From Buchnera aphidicola (Periphyllus lyropictus) (lineage in GTDB: Bacteria > Pseudomonadota > Gammaproteobacteria > Enterobacterales > Enterobacteriaceae), in contig NZ_CP097457.1 of assembly GCF_024029895.1 (NCBI RefSeq), positions 1-64,000 on the forward strand: a DNA stretch of 64,000 nucleotides, in the 5' to 3' direction. Shown here in pieces: positions 9,446-18,930 of this stretch. The position numbers were made by a program, and so were the translations under genes. Below the pieces are notes generated by a model. It was not told where the DNA came from. It searched no databases and saw only the letters and a program-made list of their open reading frames with translations. Each line of letters begins with the position of its first letter. Positions within the stretch are counted from its first letter, which is position 1.

Positions 9446-9452
9446 CTCCCCC
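9446..9452 (-). promoter_or_regulatory. Strong Shine-Dalgarno site of infC
   Basis: On the minus strand GGGGGAG stands 6 bases before the infC ATT codon. It is an unusually G-rich patch in this genome. A strong site would compensate for the poor start codon, and its position fixes the ATT as the start. Confidence 0.75.
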
Positions 9453-9463
9453 ATATAAAAATT

Positions 9464-11371
9464 TTAAAAAAAATTACACTCTTTTTTAATTTTTTTTATA
9501 AAATCTAATAAAAAAATATTATTAATAGTACTTCCATTTAAATATCTTACAGAAATTGTATTATTAATAGACTCCTTATCTCCACAAATTAATATATAAG
9601 GAATTTTTAATAAAATACTTTCTCTAATTTTTAAACCTATACTTCTATTTTTTAAATCTAATTCTGATCTAATATTATTTTTTTTTAAGATTTTAAAAAT
9701 ATCTATACAATACTCAACATTTTTTTCAGAAATATTAATAATTTTTACTTGTACAGGAATTAACCAAATCGGAAGATTACCTTTATATTCTTCAATTAAA
9801 ATTCCAATAAATCTTTCTATAGAACCTAATATCGCTCTATGTATTAAAACAGGAGATTTTTTTAAATTATCTTTATTAATATAATAAGATCCTAATCTAT
9901 TAGGTAAATAAAAATCTAATTGAATAGTTCCACATTGCCATTTTCTATTAAAACAATCTAACAATTCAAATTCTATCTTTGGACCATAAAAAGCTCCATC
10001 TCCTTTTTTATGAATAAAAGATATTTTTTGTTTTTTTAAAACATCAAATAAAACTGATTCAGTATAATCCCATACAAAATTATCACCTATTCTTTTTTTT
10101 GGACGAGTAGAAATTTTTACTATAATTTTTTTAAAAGAAAAAGTATGGTATATTTCATAAATCATTTTTATACAATTTTTAATTTCAAAATTTAATTGTG
10201 ATTTCTTACAAAAAATATGTGCATCATCTTGAGTAAAATTTCTTAATCTCATTAAACCATGCAAAGAACCAGAAAATTCATTTCTATGACAACTTCCAAA
10301 TTCAGAAATTCTCATAGGTAAATCTTTATAAGATCTTAGTTTATTATTAAAAATTTGTATATGACCAGGACAATTCATAGGTTTAATACAATATTTTTTA
10401 TTTTCAGAATAAGTTGAAAACATTAAATTTTTATAATTCTCTAAATGACCACTTTTCTTCCAAATATAATTATTCATTAAGAAAGGAGTTTTTACTTCTT
10501 GATATTTATATTTTATTAGTTTTTTTCGAATAAAATTTTCTAATTTTTTAAATATAAACCATCCATTATGATGCCAGAAAACCATTCCAGGAGTATCTTT
10601 TTGTAAATGAAACAAATTTAAATTAACATTAATTTTTCTATGATCAAATTTTTTTTTCTTTTTTAAAAGATCAATATAATCTATTAATTGATTTTTATCA
10701 CTCCATGCTGTTCCTGAAATTCTTTGAATCATTTTATTATTTTTATTTGAATTCCAATGTACTCCAGAAATTTTTTGTAATTTAAAATATTTACAAAAAG
10801 ATATATTTGGAACTTGTAAATCTGTCAAAAAGTCAATATGATTTTCATGTATATAAAAAGTAACATTATTATTTTTTTTAAAATTTGACTTTAAAATTTT
10901 AATTTTATAATATTCATTTAAATTTATTAATAAATTTTTAAAATCTGTATATAACATTTTTTTTTTTAAAATATTATATTTACGATTTACTAAATTATGC
11001 ATTTTTTTATCAATAGACAAAAGATCAATTTTAGTTAAAGGATTTTTTTTATAAAAATCATAATAAAATTGAGAATTTTTTATAAAAAAATTACATAATT
11101 TAATTTTCGGCCATAAAACTTTTAAACTATATCCTAATAAATGCAAACATGTATTTCTAATAATTTTTAAAAAAAATTTATCATCTTTTTTAATAAAAGA
11201 TAAAGTAGAATCTTTTTTAACAATAGTATTTAAACTTACAATATTATTATTTAAAAAAGCAGCTACATAATCAACTTTATTAATATTTTTAACATCTTCT
11301 ACTATTTTATTAATAGAAACAATATTTTCATATTTTTTCTTAAAATTATTAGAAAATGTAATAACAGGCAT
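9464..11371 (-). CDS. thrS: Threonyl-tRNA synthetase, editing site eroded
   Basis: Charges tRNA-Thr. It has 635 residues (E. coli 642): TGS domain (about 1-60), N2 editing domain (about 65-225), class II catalytic core, anticodon domain from about 535. The catalytic zinc ligands persist: Cys in KPMNCPGH, His in QDDAHIFC, His in LIHRAILGSIERF. The editing domain keeps E. coli numbering but changes three of the four editing residues: His73 is Asn, Cys182 is Leu, His186 is Gln; only His77 remains. Removal of Ser from tRNA-Thr is thus probably lost. It is first in the thrS-infC-rpmI-rplT run. Confidence 0.97.
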   Translation of the reverse strand: MPVITFSNNFKKKYENIVSINKIVEDVKNINKVDYVAAFLNNNIVSLNTIVKKDSTLSFIKKDDKFFLKIIRNTCLHLLGYSLKVLWPKIKLCNFFIKNSQFYYDFYKKNPLTKIDLLSIDKKMHNLVNRKYNILKKKMLYTDFKNLLINLNEYYKIKILKSNFKKNNNVTFYIHENHIDFLTDLQVPNISFCKYFKLQKISGVHWNSNKNNKMIQRISGTAWSDKNQLIDYIDLLKKKKKFDHRKINVNLNLFHLQKDTPGMVFWHHNGWFIFKKLENFIRKKLIKYKYQEVKTPFLMNNYIWKKSGHLENYKNLMFSTYSENKKYCIKPMNCPGHIQIFNNKLRSYKDLPMRISEFGSCHRNEFSGSLHGLMRLRNFTQDDAHIFCKKSQLNFEIKNCIKMIYEIYHTFSFKKIIVKISTRPKKRIGDNFVWDYTESVLFDVLKKQKISFIHKKGDGAFYGPKIEFELLDCFNRKWQCGTIQLDFYLPNRLGSYYINKDNLKKSPVLIHRAILGSIERFIGILIEEYKGNLPIWLIPVQVKIINISEKNVEYCIDIFKILKKNNIRSELDLKNRSIGLKIRESILLKIPYILICGDKESINNTISVRYLNGSTINNIFLLDFIKKIKKECNFF

Positions 11372-11451
11372 TTTTTTTCCTTTAGTAAAAAATAAAAAAA
11401 TATATTTAAATATTTACTTTAAAAAAATATAAAAAAATTTTTAAAAATTAA

Positions 11452-12498
11452 TTATGATCTATTTTTAATTACCTTAGATAATTTTTCGATTATTAAAACA
11501 GTATCATCCCAATTTAAACAAGAATCAGTAACAGATTGACCATACTTCATTTTATTTTTTTCTTTTATAGGTTGAGAACCTTCTTCTAAAAAACTTTCAA
11601 TCATAACACCAAAAATATTATCTGAACCATCATGAATTTGTTTACAAACTGATTCACAAACAGATAATTGTAATTTATGTTGTTTTAAAGAATTTCCATG
11701 ACTAAAATCTATCATTACTCTTTCTTGTAATTTAAATTTTTTTAATATAGAAATTGCAAAATCAATATCTTTTTTATGATAATTTGGTTTTTTTCCACCT
11801 CTTAAAATTAAATGAGATAAATAATTACCTAAAGTAAAATTAACAACCATAGATCCATTTTTATCAAGAGATAAAAAAACATGATTTCCTTTAGAAGCTC
11901 TCATAGCATCTATAGCAATTAATAAATTTCCATCAGTACCATTTTTAAAACCAATAGGACAAGACAATGAAGAAGCTAATTCACGATGAGTATGACTTTC
12001 AGTAGTTCTTGCTCCAATAGCTCCCCAACTTATTAAATCATTTAAAAATTGACACACAACTGGATCTAAAAATTCAGTAGCTGTAGGTAATCCTATTTTA
12101 TTTACATCTAACAAAAGTTTTCTAGCTAAATCTAATCCTAAATTTACTTTAAATGTATTATTTAATTCAGGATCAGAAACTAATCCTTTCCAACCAACTA
12201 CTGTTCTAGGTTTTTCAAAATATGTACGCATTACAATTTCTAAATAAGAAAAATGTTTTATCCTTAATTCATTTAATCTTACAGCATAATCCATAGCTGC
12301 AATAGGATCATGAATTGAACATGGACCAACAACAACTAATAAACGATTGCTTTTTTTAAAAAACATATCTGAAATATTTAATTTAGTATTAACTATATTA
12401 TTAAACACTTCAGGCGCCATAGGATAACGATCAAATAAAATTGAAGGAGTAATTAAAGAATCTATCTTCAACATTCTTAATTCATTTGTTTTATGCAT
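11452..12498 (-). CDS. aroH: DAHP synthase, AroH type (tryptophan-sensitive isozyme)
   Basis: First step of the shikimate pathway: phosphoenolpyruvate plus erythrose-4-phosphate to DAHP. 348 residues, the same as E. coli AroH. The start MHKTNELRMLKIDSLITP resembles AroH (MNRTDELRTARIESLVTP) more than AroF or AroG. Blocks VVGPCSIHD, MRTYFEKPRTVVGWKGL, SWGAIGARTTESHTHRELAS, PIGFKNGTDGN and MIDFSHGNSLKQH hold the active-site residues. Together with aroC it serves aromatic amino acid supply to the host. Long AT-rich upstream region shared with sufA. Confidence 0.95.
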   Translation of the reverse strand: MHKTNELRMLKIDSLITPSILFDRYPMAPEVFNNIVNTKLNISDMFFKKSNRLLVVVGPCSIHDPIAAMDYAVRLNELRIKHFSYLEIVMRTYFEKPRTVVGWKGLVSDPELNNTFKVNLGLDLARKLLLDVNKIGLPTATEFLDPVVCQFLNDLISWGAIGARTTESHTHRELASSLSCPIGFKNGTDGNLLIAIDAMRASKGNHVFLSLDKNGSMVVNFTLGNYLSHLILRGGKKPNYHKKDIDFAISILKKFKLQERVMIDFSHGNSLKQHKLQLSVCESVCKQIHDGSDNIFGVMIESFLEEGSQPIKEKNKMKYGQSVTDSCLNWDDTVLIIEKLSKVIKNRS

Positions 12499-13129
12499 TA
12501 TATTCTCTATATTTATTAAAAATAAAAAATAAATAATAAAATTTATATATAAATTTATGATTCATAAAATTATTTAACAAAATAAAATATATATTAAAAA
12601 ATATTATATTTTAAATAAAATTACTATATTATATATAATAATTTAATTTTAATAAATTTATTTTTTTAATAATTAATATAATAATTAATATATTAAAAAA
12701 ATATTCAATAAAATTATACTTTTAATAATATTAAAAATTTTTTATTAAAAAAAATTTTTTTTATAATAAAATAATTCTATCAAAATTTATAAAAAAATAA
12801 TACTTAATAAATCAATTACTCTAAATTTTATTAAATAAAAAAGATTTTTATAAAAAATAAATAAATAAATTTAAAATAAAGATAAAAAAAATTTAAATTA
12901 AAAAATAAAAAAAAAATAATGTTATAATAAAAAAAAAATTTAAAATAATTTTAAATGATGTTTTTAATTTATAAATATCTAATTTATATTTTATTTTTTA
13001 AAATTAAAATACTTTATTTTAAAATTAAAATAATTTAAAATTTTAAAAAATAAAATTATTCATAAAAAATATAAAATTTTTTATAAAATAAAATTGTATA
13101 AATAACATTTTTATAAATAGAGTATTAAT
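12499..13129. other. Long intergenic region between divergent aroH and sufA, no gene seen
   Basis: 631 bases, nearly all A and T. It must carry the promoters of aroH and sufA. I see TATAAT-like words, for instance near 12915, but these are frequent by chance here. I could recognise no protein remnant or RNA gene in it. Its length suggests one or more lost genes eroded beyond recognition. Confidence 0.6.
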
Positions 13130-13501
13130 ATGAAAAAATATTTTCTAAAACCTGAAAAAAAAAAATTTATAGGAATTTTTATTACATCTAAAGCACTTAA
13201 TAAAATATTAAAAATATATAAAAAAAAAAAAAACATAATTGGAATTAAAATTAATATAAAAAAAACAGGATGTGCAGGATTTAAATACACTATGAAATAC
13301 TGTGAAAAAAAAAAAAAATCGGAAATATCTTTTTCTAACTATAATATATCAATTTTTTTACCTAAAAAAAAAATTAAGTTATTAGATGGATTAATAATTG
13401 ATTTCATTAATAAAAATTTTCATAAAAATTTTGAATTTTATCATAAAAACTCAAAAAAAAAATGTGGTTGTGGAGAAAGTTTTAACATTAAAAAAACATA
13501 A
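13130..13501 (+). CDS. sufA: A-type iron-sulfur carrier, SufA-like
   Basis: Carries and delivers iron-sulfur clusters. 123 residues (E. coli SufA 122). The three cluster-binding cysteines are present: Cys48 in KKTGCAGFKY and Cys112 and Cys114 in KKCGCGESFNI. The end FEFYHKNSKKKCGCGESF resembles SufA (FKFHNPKAQNECGCGESF) more than ErpA or IscA. Its position between aroH and tyrS also fits E. coli sufA in map order. No sufBCDSE genes are next to it. ErpA-type function cannot be excluded. Converges on tyrS, 21 bases away. Confidence 0.82.
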   Translation: MKKYFLKPEKKKFIGIFITSKALNKILKIYKKKKNIIGIKINIKKTGCAGFKYTMKYCEKKKKSEISFSNYNISIFLPKKKIKLLDGLIIDFINKNFHKNFEFYHKNSKKKCGCGESFNIKKT

Positions 13502-13522
13502 AAAAATATTAAAAGACTTATG

Positions 13523-14797
13523 TTATTTCCATATCAAAAGTAAAAAATTTTTTTTTCCTTTGCTAAGCAAAGTATATTTATTAAATAATTTATCAGAATC
13601 TTTTAAAATATAATGAATATCAATTTGTTTTTTATAATTTATTGAAATAGCATTAGAATTTATTAAATCTTTTGCATTTCTATTAGAAGAAGCTAAAAAA
13701 GAAGAAACTAAAATTTTATATAAACTATATTTTTTATTTTTTAAAAAAATAAATGGAGCTTTATTTTTTTTTAATTGAATAAAATCGTTTTCTGATAAAT
13801 ATTTTATTTTTGAAGAAAAAAAAATCTTAGAATTTATTTTTGAAGAAAAAAAATTAGATTTTCCATGAACTAAACAAGTAATTTTTTTTGCTAATTTTTC
13901 TTTAGATTTAAAAAATGTTTTATTTACAAAATCCTTTTTTTTCATATTATTAATATCTTTAATACTTAAAAAAGTAAAATATTTTAAATAATCATATACT
14001 TCAGTATCTTTAACATTAATCCAAAACTGATAAAATTCATAAGGAGTGGTTTTTTTTGGATCTAACCAAATAGTTTTACTTTCGCTTTTTCCAAATTTTT
14101 TTCCATCAGATTTGATTAATAAAGGTAAAGTTAAACCAAAAACTTTAGATTTATGTAAAATATAAGTCAAATGTATACCTGAAGTAATATTACCCCATTG
14201 ATCTGAACCACCTATTTGAAGTAAAACATTAAATTTTTTATATAATACAGAGAAATCATAAGCTTGTAATAAGCTATAAGAAAATTCAGTAAAAGAAATT
14301 CCTTTTTTTTTTTTTATAAATCTATTTTTTACAGATTCTTTATTAATCATATTATTAATAGTAAAATTTTTTCCTACATTTCTTAAAAAATCAAGAACAT
14401 TCATATTTTTAAACCAATCATAATTATTTAAAATAATTGCTTTATTAGAAATATTTGAAAAATCTAAAAATAAAGAAATTTGATTTTTTATTTTATACAT
14501 CCATTTTAAAATACTATCTTGAGAAAATAACTTTCTCTCTTTTAATTTAAAACTTGGATCTCCAATTAAACTAGTAGCTCCTCCTATAAGAACAATAGGG
14601 GTATGACCTTGTAATTGAAATCTTCTTAAACATAATAATGGAAGAATATGACCTATATGTAAACTATCTGATGTAGGATCAAAACCACAATAAACAAAAA
14701 TTTTTTTTTTTAATAAATTATTTATTTTTTTTTCATTAGTAGTTTGAAATATTAAATTTCTATCTTTTAATTTTTTAAAAAAATTTTTTTTTAACAT
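13523..14797 (-). CDS. tyrS: Tyrosyl-tRNA synthetase
   Basis: Class I synthetase charging tRNA-Tyr, 424 residues as in E. coli. The signature appears as DPTSDSLHIGHILPLLCLRRF near residue 45, the second signature as KFGKSESKTIWLDP, and the tyrosine pocket as SYSLLQAYDF and QIGGSDQWGNITSGI. A C-terminal S4 RNA-binding domain covers about 355-424. Its 3' end contains a small CTTTGC/GCAAAG repeat that lies in the coding region. Neighbour order tyrS-nth follows the E. coli map. Confidence 0.97.
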   Translation of the reverse strand: MLKKNFFKKLKDRNLIFQTTNEKKINNLLKKKIFVYCGFDPTSDSLHIGHILPLLCLRRFQLQGHTPIVLIGGATSLIGDPSFKLKERKLFSQDSILKWMYKIKNQISLFLDFSNISNKAIILNNYDWFKNMNVLDFLRNVGKNFTINNMINKESVKNRFIKKKKGISFTEFSYSLLQAYDFSVLYKKFNVLLQIGGSDQWGNITSGIHLTYILHKSKVFGLTLPLLIKSDGKKFGKSESKTIWLDPKKTTPYEFYQFWINVKDTEVYDYLKYFTFLSIKDINNMKKKDFVNKTFFKSKEKLAKKITCLVHGKSNFFSSKINSKIFFSSKIKYLSENDFIQLKKNKAPFIFLKNKKYSLYKILVSSFLASSNRNAKDLINSNAISINYKKQIDIHYILKDSDKLFNKYTLLSKGKKNFLLLIWK

Positions 14798-14886
14798 AAA
14801 GAACCTTTTAATTAAAATAAATTATCAAGTTAAAAAAGAAAAAAATAAATAAATAAAAATAAAAATTTTATATTTATTTAAATATA

Positions 14887-15519
14887 TTATATTAGTTTTT
14901 TATATTCACATAATTTATTAATTATACATCTTTTACATTTTGTTTTTTTAGCCATACAAAAATTTTTTCCATGAAATACAAACCAAGTATGTAAATATAA
15001 TTTTAATTTAATTGGAACAACCTTTAATAAAATTAATTCTACCTGTTTTGGATTTTTTGCGGTAGCAAAACCAGTTCGATTAGATACTCTAAAAACATGA
15101 GTATCTACAGCAATAGTATTTTTTTTAAAAATAATATTTAAAATAACATTTGCTGTTTTTCTTCCAACACCAGGCAAAGATTCTAAATCTTTTCTATTGT
15201 TTGGAATAAAACCATTATATTTTTTTAATAATATTTTACAAGTTTTAATAATATTATTTGCTTTAGTTCGAAATAAACCAATTTTTTTTAAAAAAAAAAT
15301 TAATTTCTTTTTTCCTAATAAAATCATTTTTTTTGGAGTATTAGCAAAATTAAAAAGTTTTTTTGTTATAGAATTTACCATTTTATCTCTAGTTTGAGCT
15401 GATAAAATAACAGATATCAAAAGTTCAAATGGAGAAGAAAAAAATAACTCTGTTTTTCTTTTTAATCCATATTTCTCTTTAAATAAATTTAATATTTTTA
15501 ATCTTTTTTTTTTATTCAT
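14887..15519 (-). CDS. nth: Endonuclease III (DNA glycosylase/AP lyase)
   Basis: Removes oxidised pyrimidines and nicks the resulting abasic site. 210 residues (E. coli 211). The helix-hairpin-helix with the catalytic lysine is at LESLPGVGRKTANVILN, the catalytic aspartate at VDTHVFRVSNR, and the 4Fe-4S cluster at CMAKKTKCKRCIINKLC (C-x6-C-x2-C-x5-C). A complete glycosylase. It is 89 bases upstream of tyrS on the same strand. With nfo it forms the base-excision repair pair of this window. Confidence 0.97.
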   Translation of the reverse strand: MNKKKRLKILNLFKEKYGLKRKTELFFSSPFELLISVILSAQTRDKMVNSITKKLFNFANTPKKMILLGKKKLIFFLKKIGLFRTKANNIIKTCKILLKKYNGFIPNNRKDLESLPGVGRKTANVILNIIFKKNTIAVDTHVFRVSNRTGFATAKNPKQVELILLKVVPIKLKLYLHTWFVFHGKNFCMAKKTKCKRCIINKLCEYKKLI

Positions 15520-15764
15520 CTTAAATATTTTTTCACAAAAATTATAAATTTTAAAATTTATTATAATTCTAATTTTTTAAAAAAATTTAAAAATTAATTA
15601 ACATTAAATAAATATAAAAAATCACTTAATTTATTTAATTTAAATAATTTAAAATAAAAAAAAGATTTTTTAAATTTTGATATTTAAATTTTTATTTACA
15701 AATAAAAATTTTATATCTAAAATAGATTTATAATAAATAAAAAATTAAAAAAATTTATTAAAAA

Positions 15765-15837
15765 ACGTTTGTAGCTCAATAGGTAGAGCACTACTATGAC
15801 ATAGTAGAGGTCAGTGGTTCAATTCCACTCAAACGTA
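15765..15837 (+). tRNA. valV: tRNA-Val(GAC)
   Basis: A full 73-base cloverleaf. Acceptor ACGTTTG pairs with CAAACGT, D stem GCTC/GAGC, anticodon stem CTACT/AGTAG with loop ATGACAT giving anticodon GAC at 15798-15800, T stem AGTGG/CCACT with loop TTCAATT, discriminator A. CCA is not encoded. E. coli valV and valW (GAC) are in the same map area. It is far richer in GC than its surroundings. Confidence 0.95.
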
Positions 15838-15870
15838 TCATATAAAATAATTTTCTAAAAATAACAAAAA

Positions 15871-17175
15871 TTGATAAACATTAATAAAATAACAAAAAAA
15901 TATAAAAAATTTTTAATAGCATATAGCGGAGGTATCGATTCCACTGTTTTATTATATAAATTAATAGAAATAAGAAAAAAATATAATATAAAAATACGAG
16001 CAATTCATATTAATCATCAATTAAATAAAAAATCTAAAAAATGGAGTAAACATTGCAAAAAAATCTGTAAAATTAATAATATTCCTTTTATTTTAAAAAA
16101 AATAAAAATTAATAAACCAAATTTAAATACAGAATCAAAAGCAAGAAAAAAAAGATATAAAGTTTTTAAAAAAAAGCTTGTTAAAAATGAAATATTATTA
16201 ACTGGGCATAATTTAAATGATCAATGTGAAACTTTTTTTTTAGCAATAAAAAGAGGAAGTGGAACAACAGGACTTTCTGGAATTGCTTATAAGAAAAAAT
16301 TTTATAAAAATTATTTATTACGACCTTTATTAAAATATTCAAGAAAAAAAATAGAAACATGGGCAAAAAAAAGAAAATTAAAATGGATTGAAGATAAAAG
16401 TAATTATAACACTTCTTATGATAGAAATTTTATAAGACATAAAATTTTTCCAAAAATTACAAAAAGATGGAATTTTTTTTTAAAAAATTGCTTTAGAAGT
16501 ATTAAATTAATTAATTCAGAAAATAAAATAATAAATAAATTTATTAATCCAATTATAAAAAAAAATTTGTTTTTAGATAAAACTTTAAATATAAAAAAAA
16601 TAAAAAAAATGGATATAAAAATAATATATATTATTATTAGAAAATGGATAAATATTCAAGGAGGAAAAATGCCATCATTAAAGTTTTTAAAAAATATTCT
16701 AAATACAGTAATTTATAAAAAAAAAAAAAAAAATCCAAAAATACAACTAAAAAAATACGAAATATGGAATTACCAAGATCGTTTATATTGGATAAAAAAA
16801 AAACCAAAAATGAAAAATTATATTATATTTTGGAAATATCCATTTAAAAAATTAAAATTACCTAAAAATTTTGGAACATTAGAAATAAAAAATAAAAAAT
16901 ATACAAAAAAAAATTTTTACATAAAAAAACCAAAAAAATCACAAATTATTACTATAAAATTCCAAACAAAAAAAAAAATTAGAATTAAAAATAAAAAAAA
17001 AAAAATAAAAAAAATATACAATGAACTTAAAATTCCACCATGGAAAAGAAAAACTACACCACTTTTATTTTATAATAAAAAATTTATATCAGCTATTGGA
17101 CTATTTGTAACAAAAAAAAAATATAATAAAAAAGAAAAAAATATATCTATTATATGGAAAAAAAATATTTCCTAA
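15871..17175 (+). CDS. tilS: tRNA(Ile)-lysidine synthase
   Basis: Converts C34 of tRNA-Ile(CAU) to lysidine with ATP. 434 residues (E. coli 432). PP-loop AYSGGIDSTVLLYKL near residue 18, then HNLNDQCETFFLAIKRGSG and TGLSGIAYKK match the family; the C-terminal domain ends in SAIGLFV. The start is TTG at 15871, since no ATG precedes the PP-loop; no clear ribosome site is visible, so the start is uncertain by a few codons. It follows tRNA-Val by 33 bases. The stop overlaps the stop of the convergent metG by 4 bases. Several A runs of 9 to 13 in the coding sequence. Confidence 0.93.
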   Translation: MININKITKKYKKFLIAYSGGIDSTVLLYKLIEIRKKYNIKIRAIHINHQLNKKSKKWSKHCKKICKINNIPFILKKIKINKPNLNTESKARKKRYKVFKKKLVKNEILLTGHNLNDQCETFFLAIKRGSGTTGLSGIAYKKKFYKNYLLRPLLKYSRKKIETWAKKRKLKWIEDKSNYNTSYDRNFIRHKIFPKITKRWNFFLKNCFRSIKLINSENKIINKFINPIIKKNLFLDKTLNIKKIKKMDIKIIYIIIRKWINIQGGKMPSLKFLKNILNTVIYKKKKKNPKIQLKKYEIWNYQDRLYWIKKKPKMKNYIIFWKYPFKKLKLPKNFGTLEIKNKKYTKKNFYIKKPKKSQIITIKFQTKKKIRIKNKKKKIKKIYNELKIPPWKRKTTPLLFYNKKFISAIGLFVTKKKYNKKEKNISIIWKKNIS

Positions 17176-18794
17176 AAAACATATTTTAAAGAATCTGGTA
17201 TTCTAGAATATAAATGATTAAATTTTAAGATTTTATGTTTAAATAAAGGTTTTTTTAATTCTTTTAAAAATAACTCTTTTCTTAAAAAATTCTCTACACG
17301 TTTACTTAAATCAGGCATAATAGGTTTTAACCATGTAATTATTACTCGAAATAAATTAATTCCCATTGTACAAATCAACTGAATTTTTTTATTATATTTA
17401 TTAATTTTAGATAATTTCCAAGGACTATTTTTATCAATATAATTATTAGCTAAATTTACATATTTAATAACATTTCTAACAACTAAAGAAAATTCTCTAT
17501 TCTTATAAAAATTATTAATTTTTTTTGTTTTATAAAAAAAACGATTATATAAATCTTTATCTAATAAAGTATTTCCTAAAAATCCATTAAAATTTTTATT
17601 TATAAAACTTGCACATCTAGACGCTAAATTTACAATTTTATTTACGATATCTGAATTAATTAAATTAATAAACTCCTCTAAATTAAAATTAATATCTTTA
17701 ATAGAATTAGAAGATTTAGAAGCAAAAAAATATCTTAAACTATCAGAATCAAAATATTTTAACCAAGAACGTGCTGTAATTAATATATTTTTTGATTTAG
17801 AGAGTTTTTTTTTATTAAATTTAACATATCCATGAACAAAAATTTTATTTGGTTTTCTAAAATCAATAGCTTCTAAAAAAGCAGGCCAAAAAACGCTATG
17901 AAAATAAATTATATCTTTTCCAATAAAATGATATAATTTAGTTTTTTTAGAACATTTCCAAAAATCATTAAAAAAAAGATTTTTATTTTTTTTACACAAT
18001 TTTTTAAAAGTACTAATATAACATATTGGAGCATCTAACCAGACATAAAAATATTTTTTAAAATAACCTGGAATTTCAAAACCAAAATAAGGAGAATCTC
18101 TTGAAATATCCCATTTTCTTAAACCATATTTAAACCATTCTTTAATTTTATTTTCTATTTGTTTATTTAATACACCAGAACTAATCCACAATTTTAATTT
18201 ATTTTCAAAAACAGGAAGATCAAAAAATAAATGAGTAGATTTTTTTAAAATTGGAGAAGTATTTGATAATTCAGATTTAGGATTAATCAAATCTTTTGCA
18301 TCATATACGGAACCACATAACTCACAATGATCTCCATATTGATTTTTTTTAAAACATTTAGGACATTTACCTTTAACTAATCTATCTGGAAGAAAAATAT
18401 TCTTATAAATATCATATAATTGATAAATTTTTTTTTCTAATATATATCCTTTTTTTTTTAATTTTAAAAAAAATTTTTTAGATAAAATAAAATTTTCTTT
18501 ACTATCTGTACTACTATAATAATCATGAGAAATATTAAAATTTAAAAAATCTGAAATATGTTCATTATAAATAAATCTAATAAGATCTTTTGGATTTATA
18601 TTCATTTTTTTAGATTTTAACATAATAGGAGTTCCATGAGAATCATCAGCACAAATAAAAAAAATCTCTCGATTATTTATTTTGTGATATCTAACCCATA
18701 TATCTGCTTGAATATGTTCTAATAAATGACCAATATGTATAGATCCATTTGCATATGGTAAAGCACAAGTAACAAGAATTTTTTTTTTATTCAT
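17172..18794 (-). CDS. metG: Methionyl-tRNA synthetase, short form without the C-terminal dimerisation domain
   Basis: Charges elongator and initiator tRNA-Met. 540 residues against 677 in E. coli. The Rossmann signature is ANGSIHIGHLLEHIQADIW, the zinc knuckle KCPKC...HCELCGS, the KMSKS loop NKKKLSKSKN, and the anticodon domain contains NNYIDKNSPWKL. The missing part is the EMAP-like C-terminal domain, which is not needed for catalysis in E. coli; I recall that Buchnera MetG lacks it too. Ends convergently into tilS with a 4-base overlap. Confidence 0.96.
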   Translation of the reverse strand: MNKKKILVTCALPYANGSIHIGHLLEHIQADIWVRYHKINNREIFFICADDSHGTPIMLKSKKMNINPKDLIRFIYNEHISDFLNFNISHDYYSSTDSKENFILSKKFFLKLKKKGYILEKKIYQLYDIYKNIFLPDRLVKGKCPKCFKKNQYGDHCELCGSVYDAKDLINPKSELSNTSPILKKSTHLFFDLPVFENKLKLWISSGVLNKQIENKIKEWFKYGLRKWDISRDSPYFGFEIPGYFKKYFYVWLDAPICYISTFKKLCKKNKNLFFNDFWKCSKKTKLYHFIGKDIIYFHSVFWPAFLEAIDFRKPNKIFVHGYVKFNKKKLSKSKNILITARSWLKYFDSDSLRYFFASKSSNSIKDINFNLEEFINLINSDIVNKIVNLASRCASFINKNFNGFLGNTLLDKDLYNRFFYKTKKINNFYKNREFSLVVRNVIKYVNLANNYIDKNSPWKLSKINKYNKKIQLICTMGINLFRVIITWLKPIMPDLSKRVENFLRKELFLKELKKPLFKHKILKFNHLYSRIPDSLKYVF

Positions 18795-18930
18795 AATATT
18801 TTTTATTTTAAATATATTTTTTTTAAAATTACATAAATTACATAATAAAAAATTTTATAAAAATTTAATTTTTTCTTTGTTTTTTTTTTTTATTTTTTTT
18901 TTTAAATTTAAAAAAAATTTATATATAAAA

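Noticed and set aside
13558..13572. CTTTGC/GCAAAG hairpin near sufA end
   Set aside because: Only 6 pairs, within tyrS coding sequence, no T run; not convincing as a terminator.
13398..13613. Plus-strand frame overlapping sufA and tyrS ends
   Set aside because: Overlaps sufA in another frame and tyrS antisense; no family match.
15197..15397. Plus-strand frame of 66 codons
   Set aside because: Antisense to nth.
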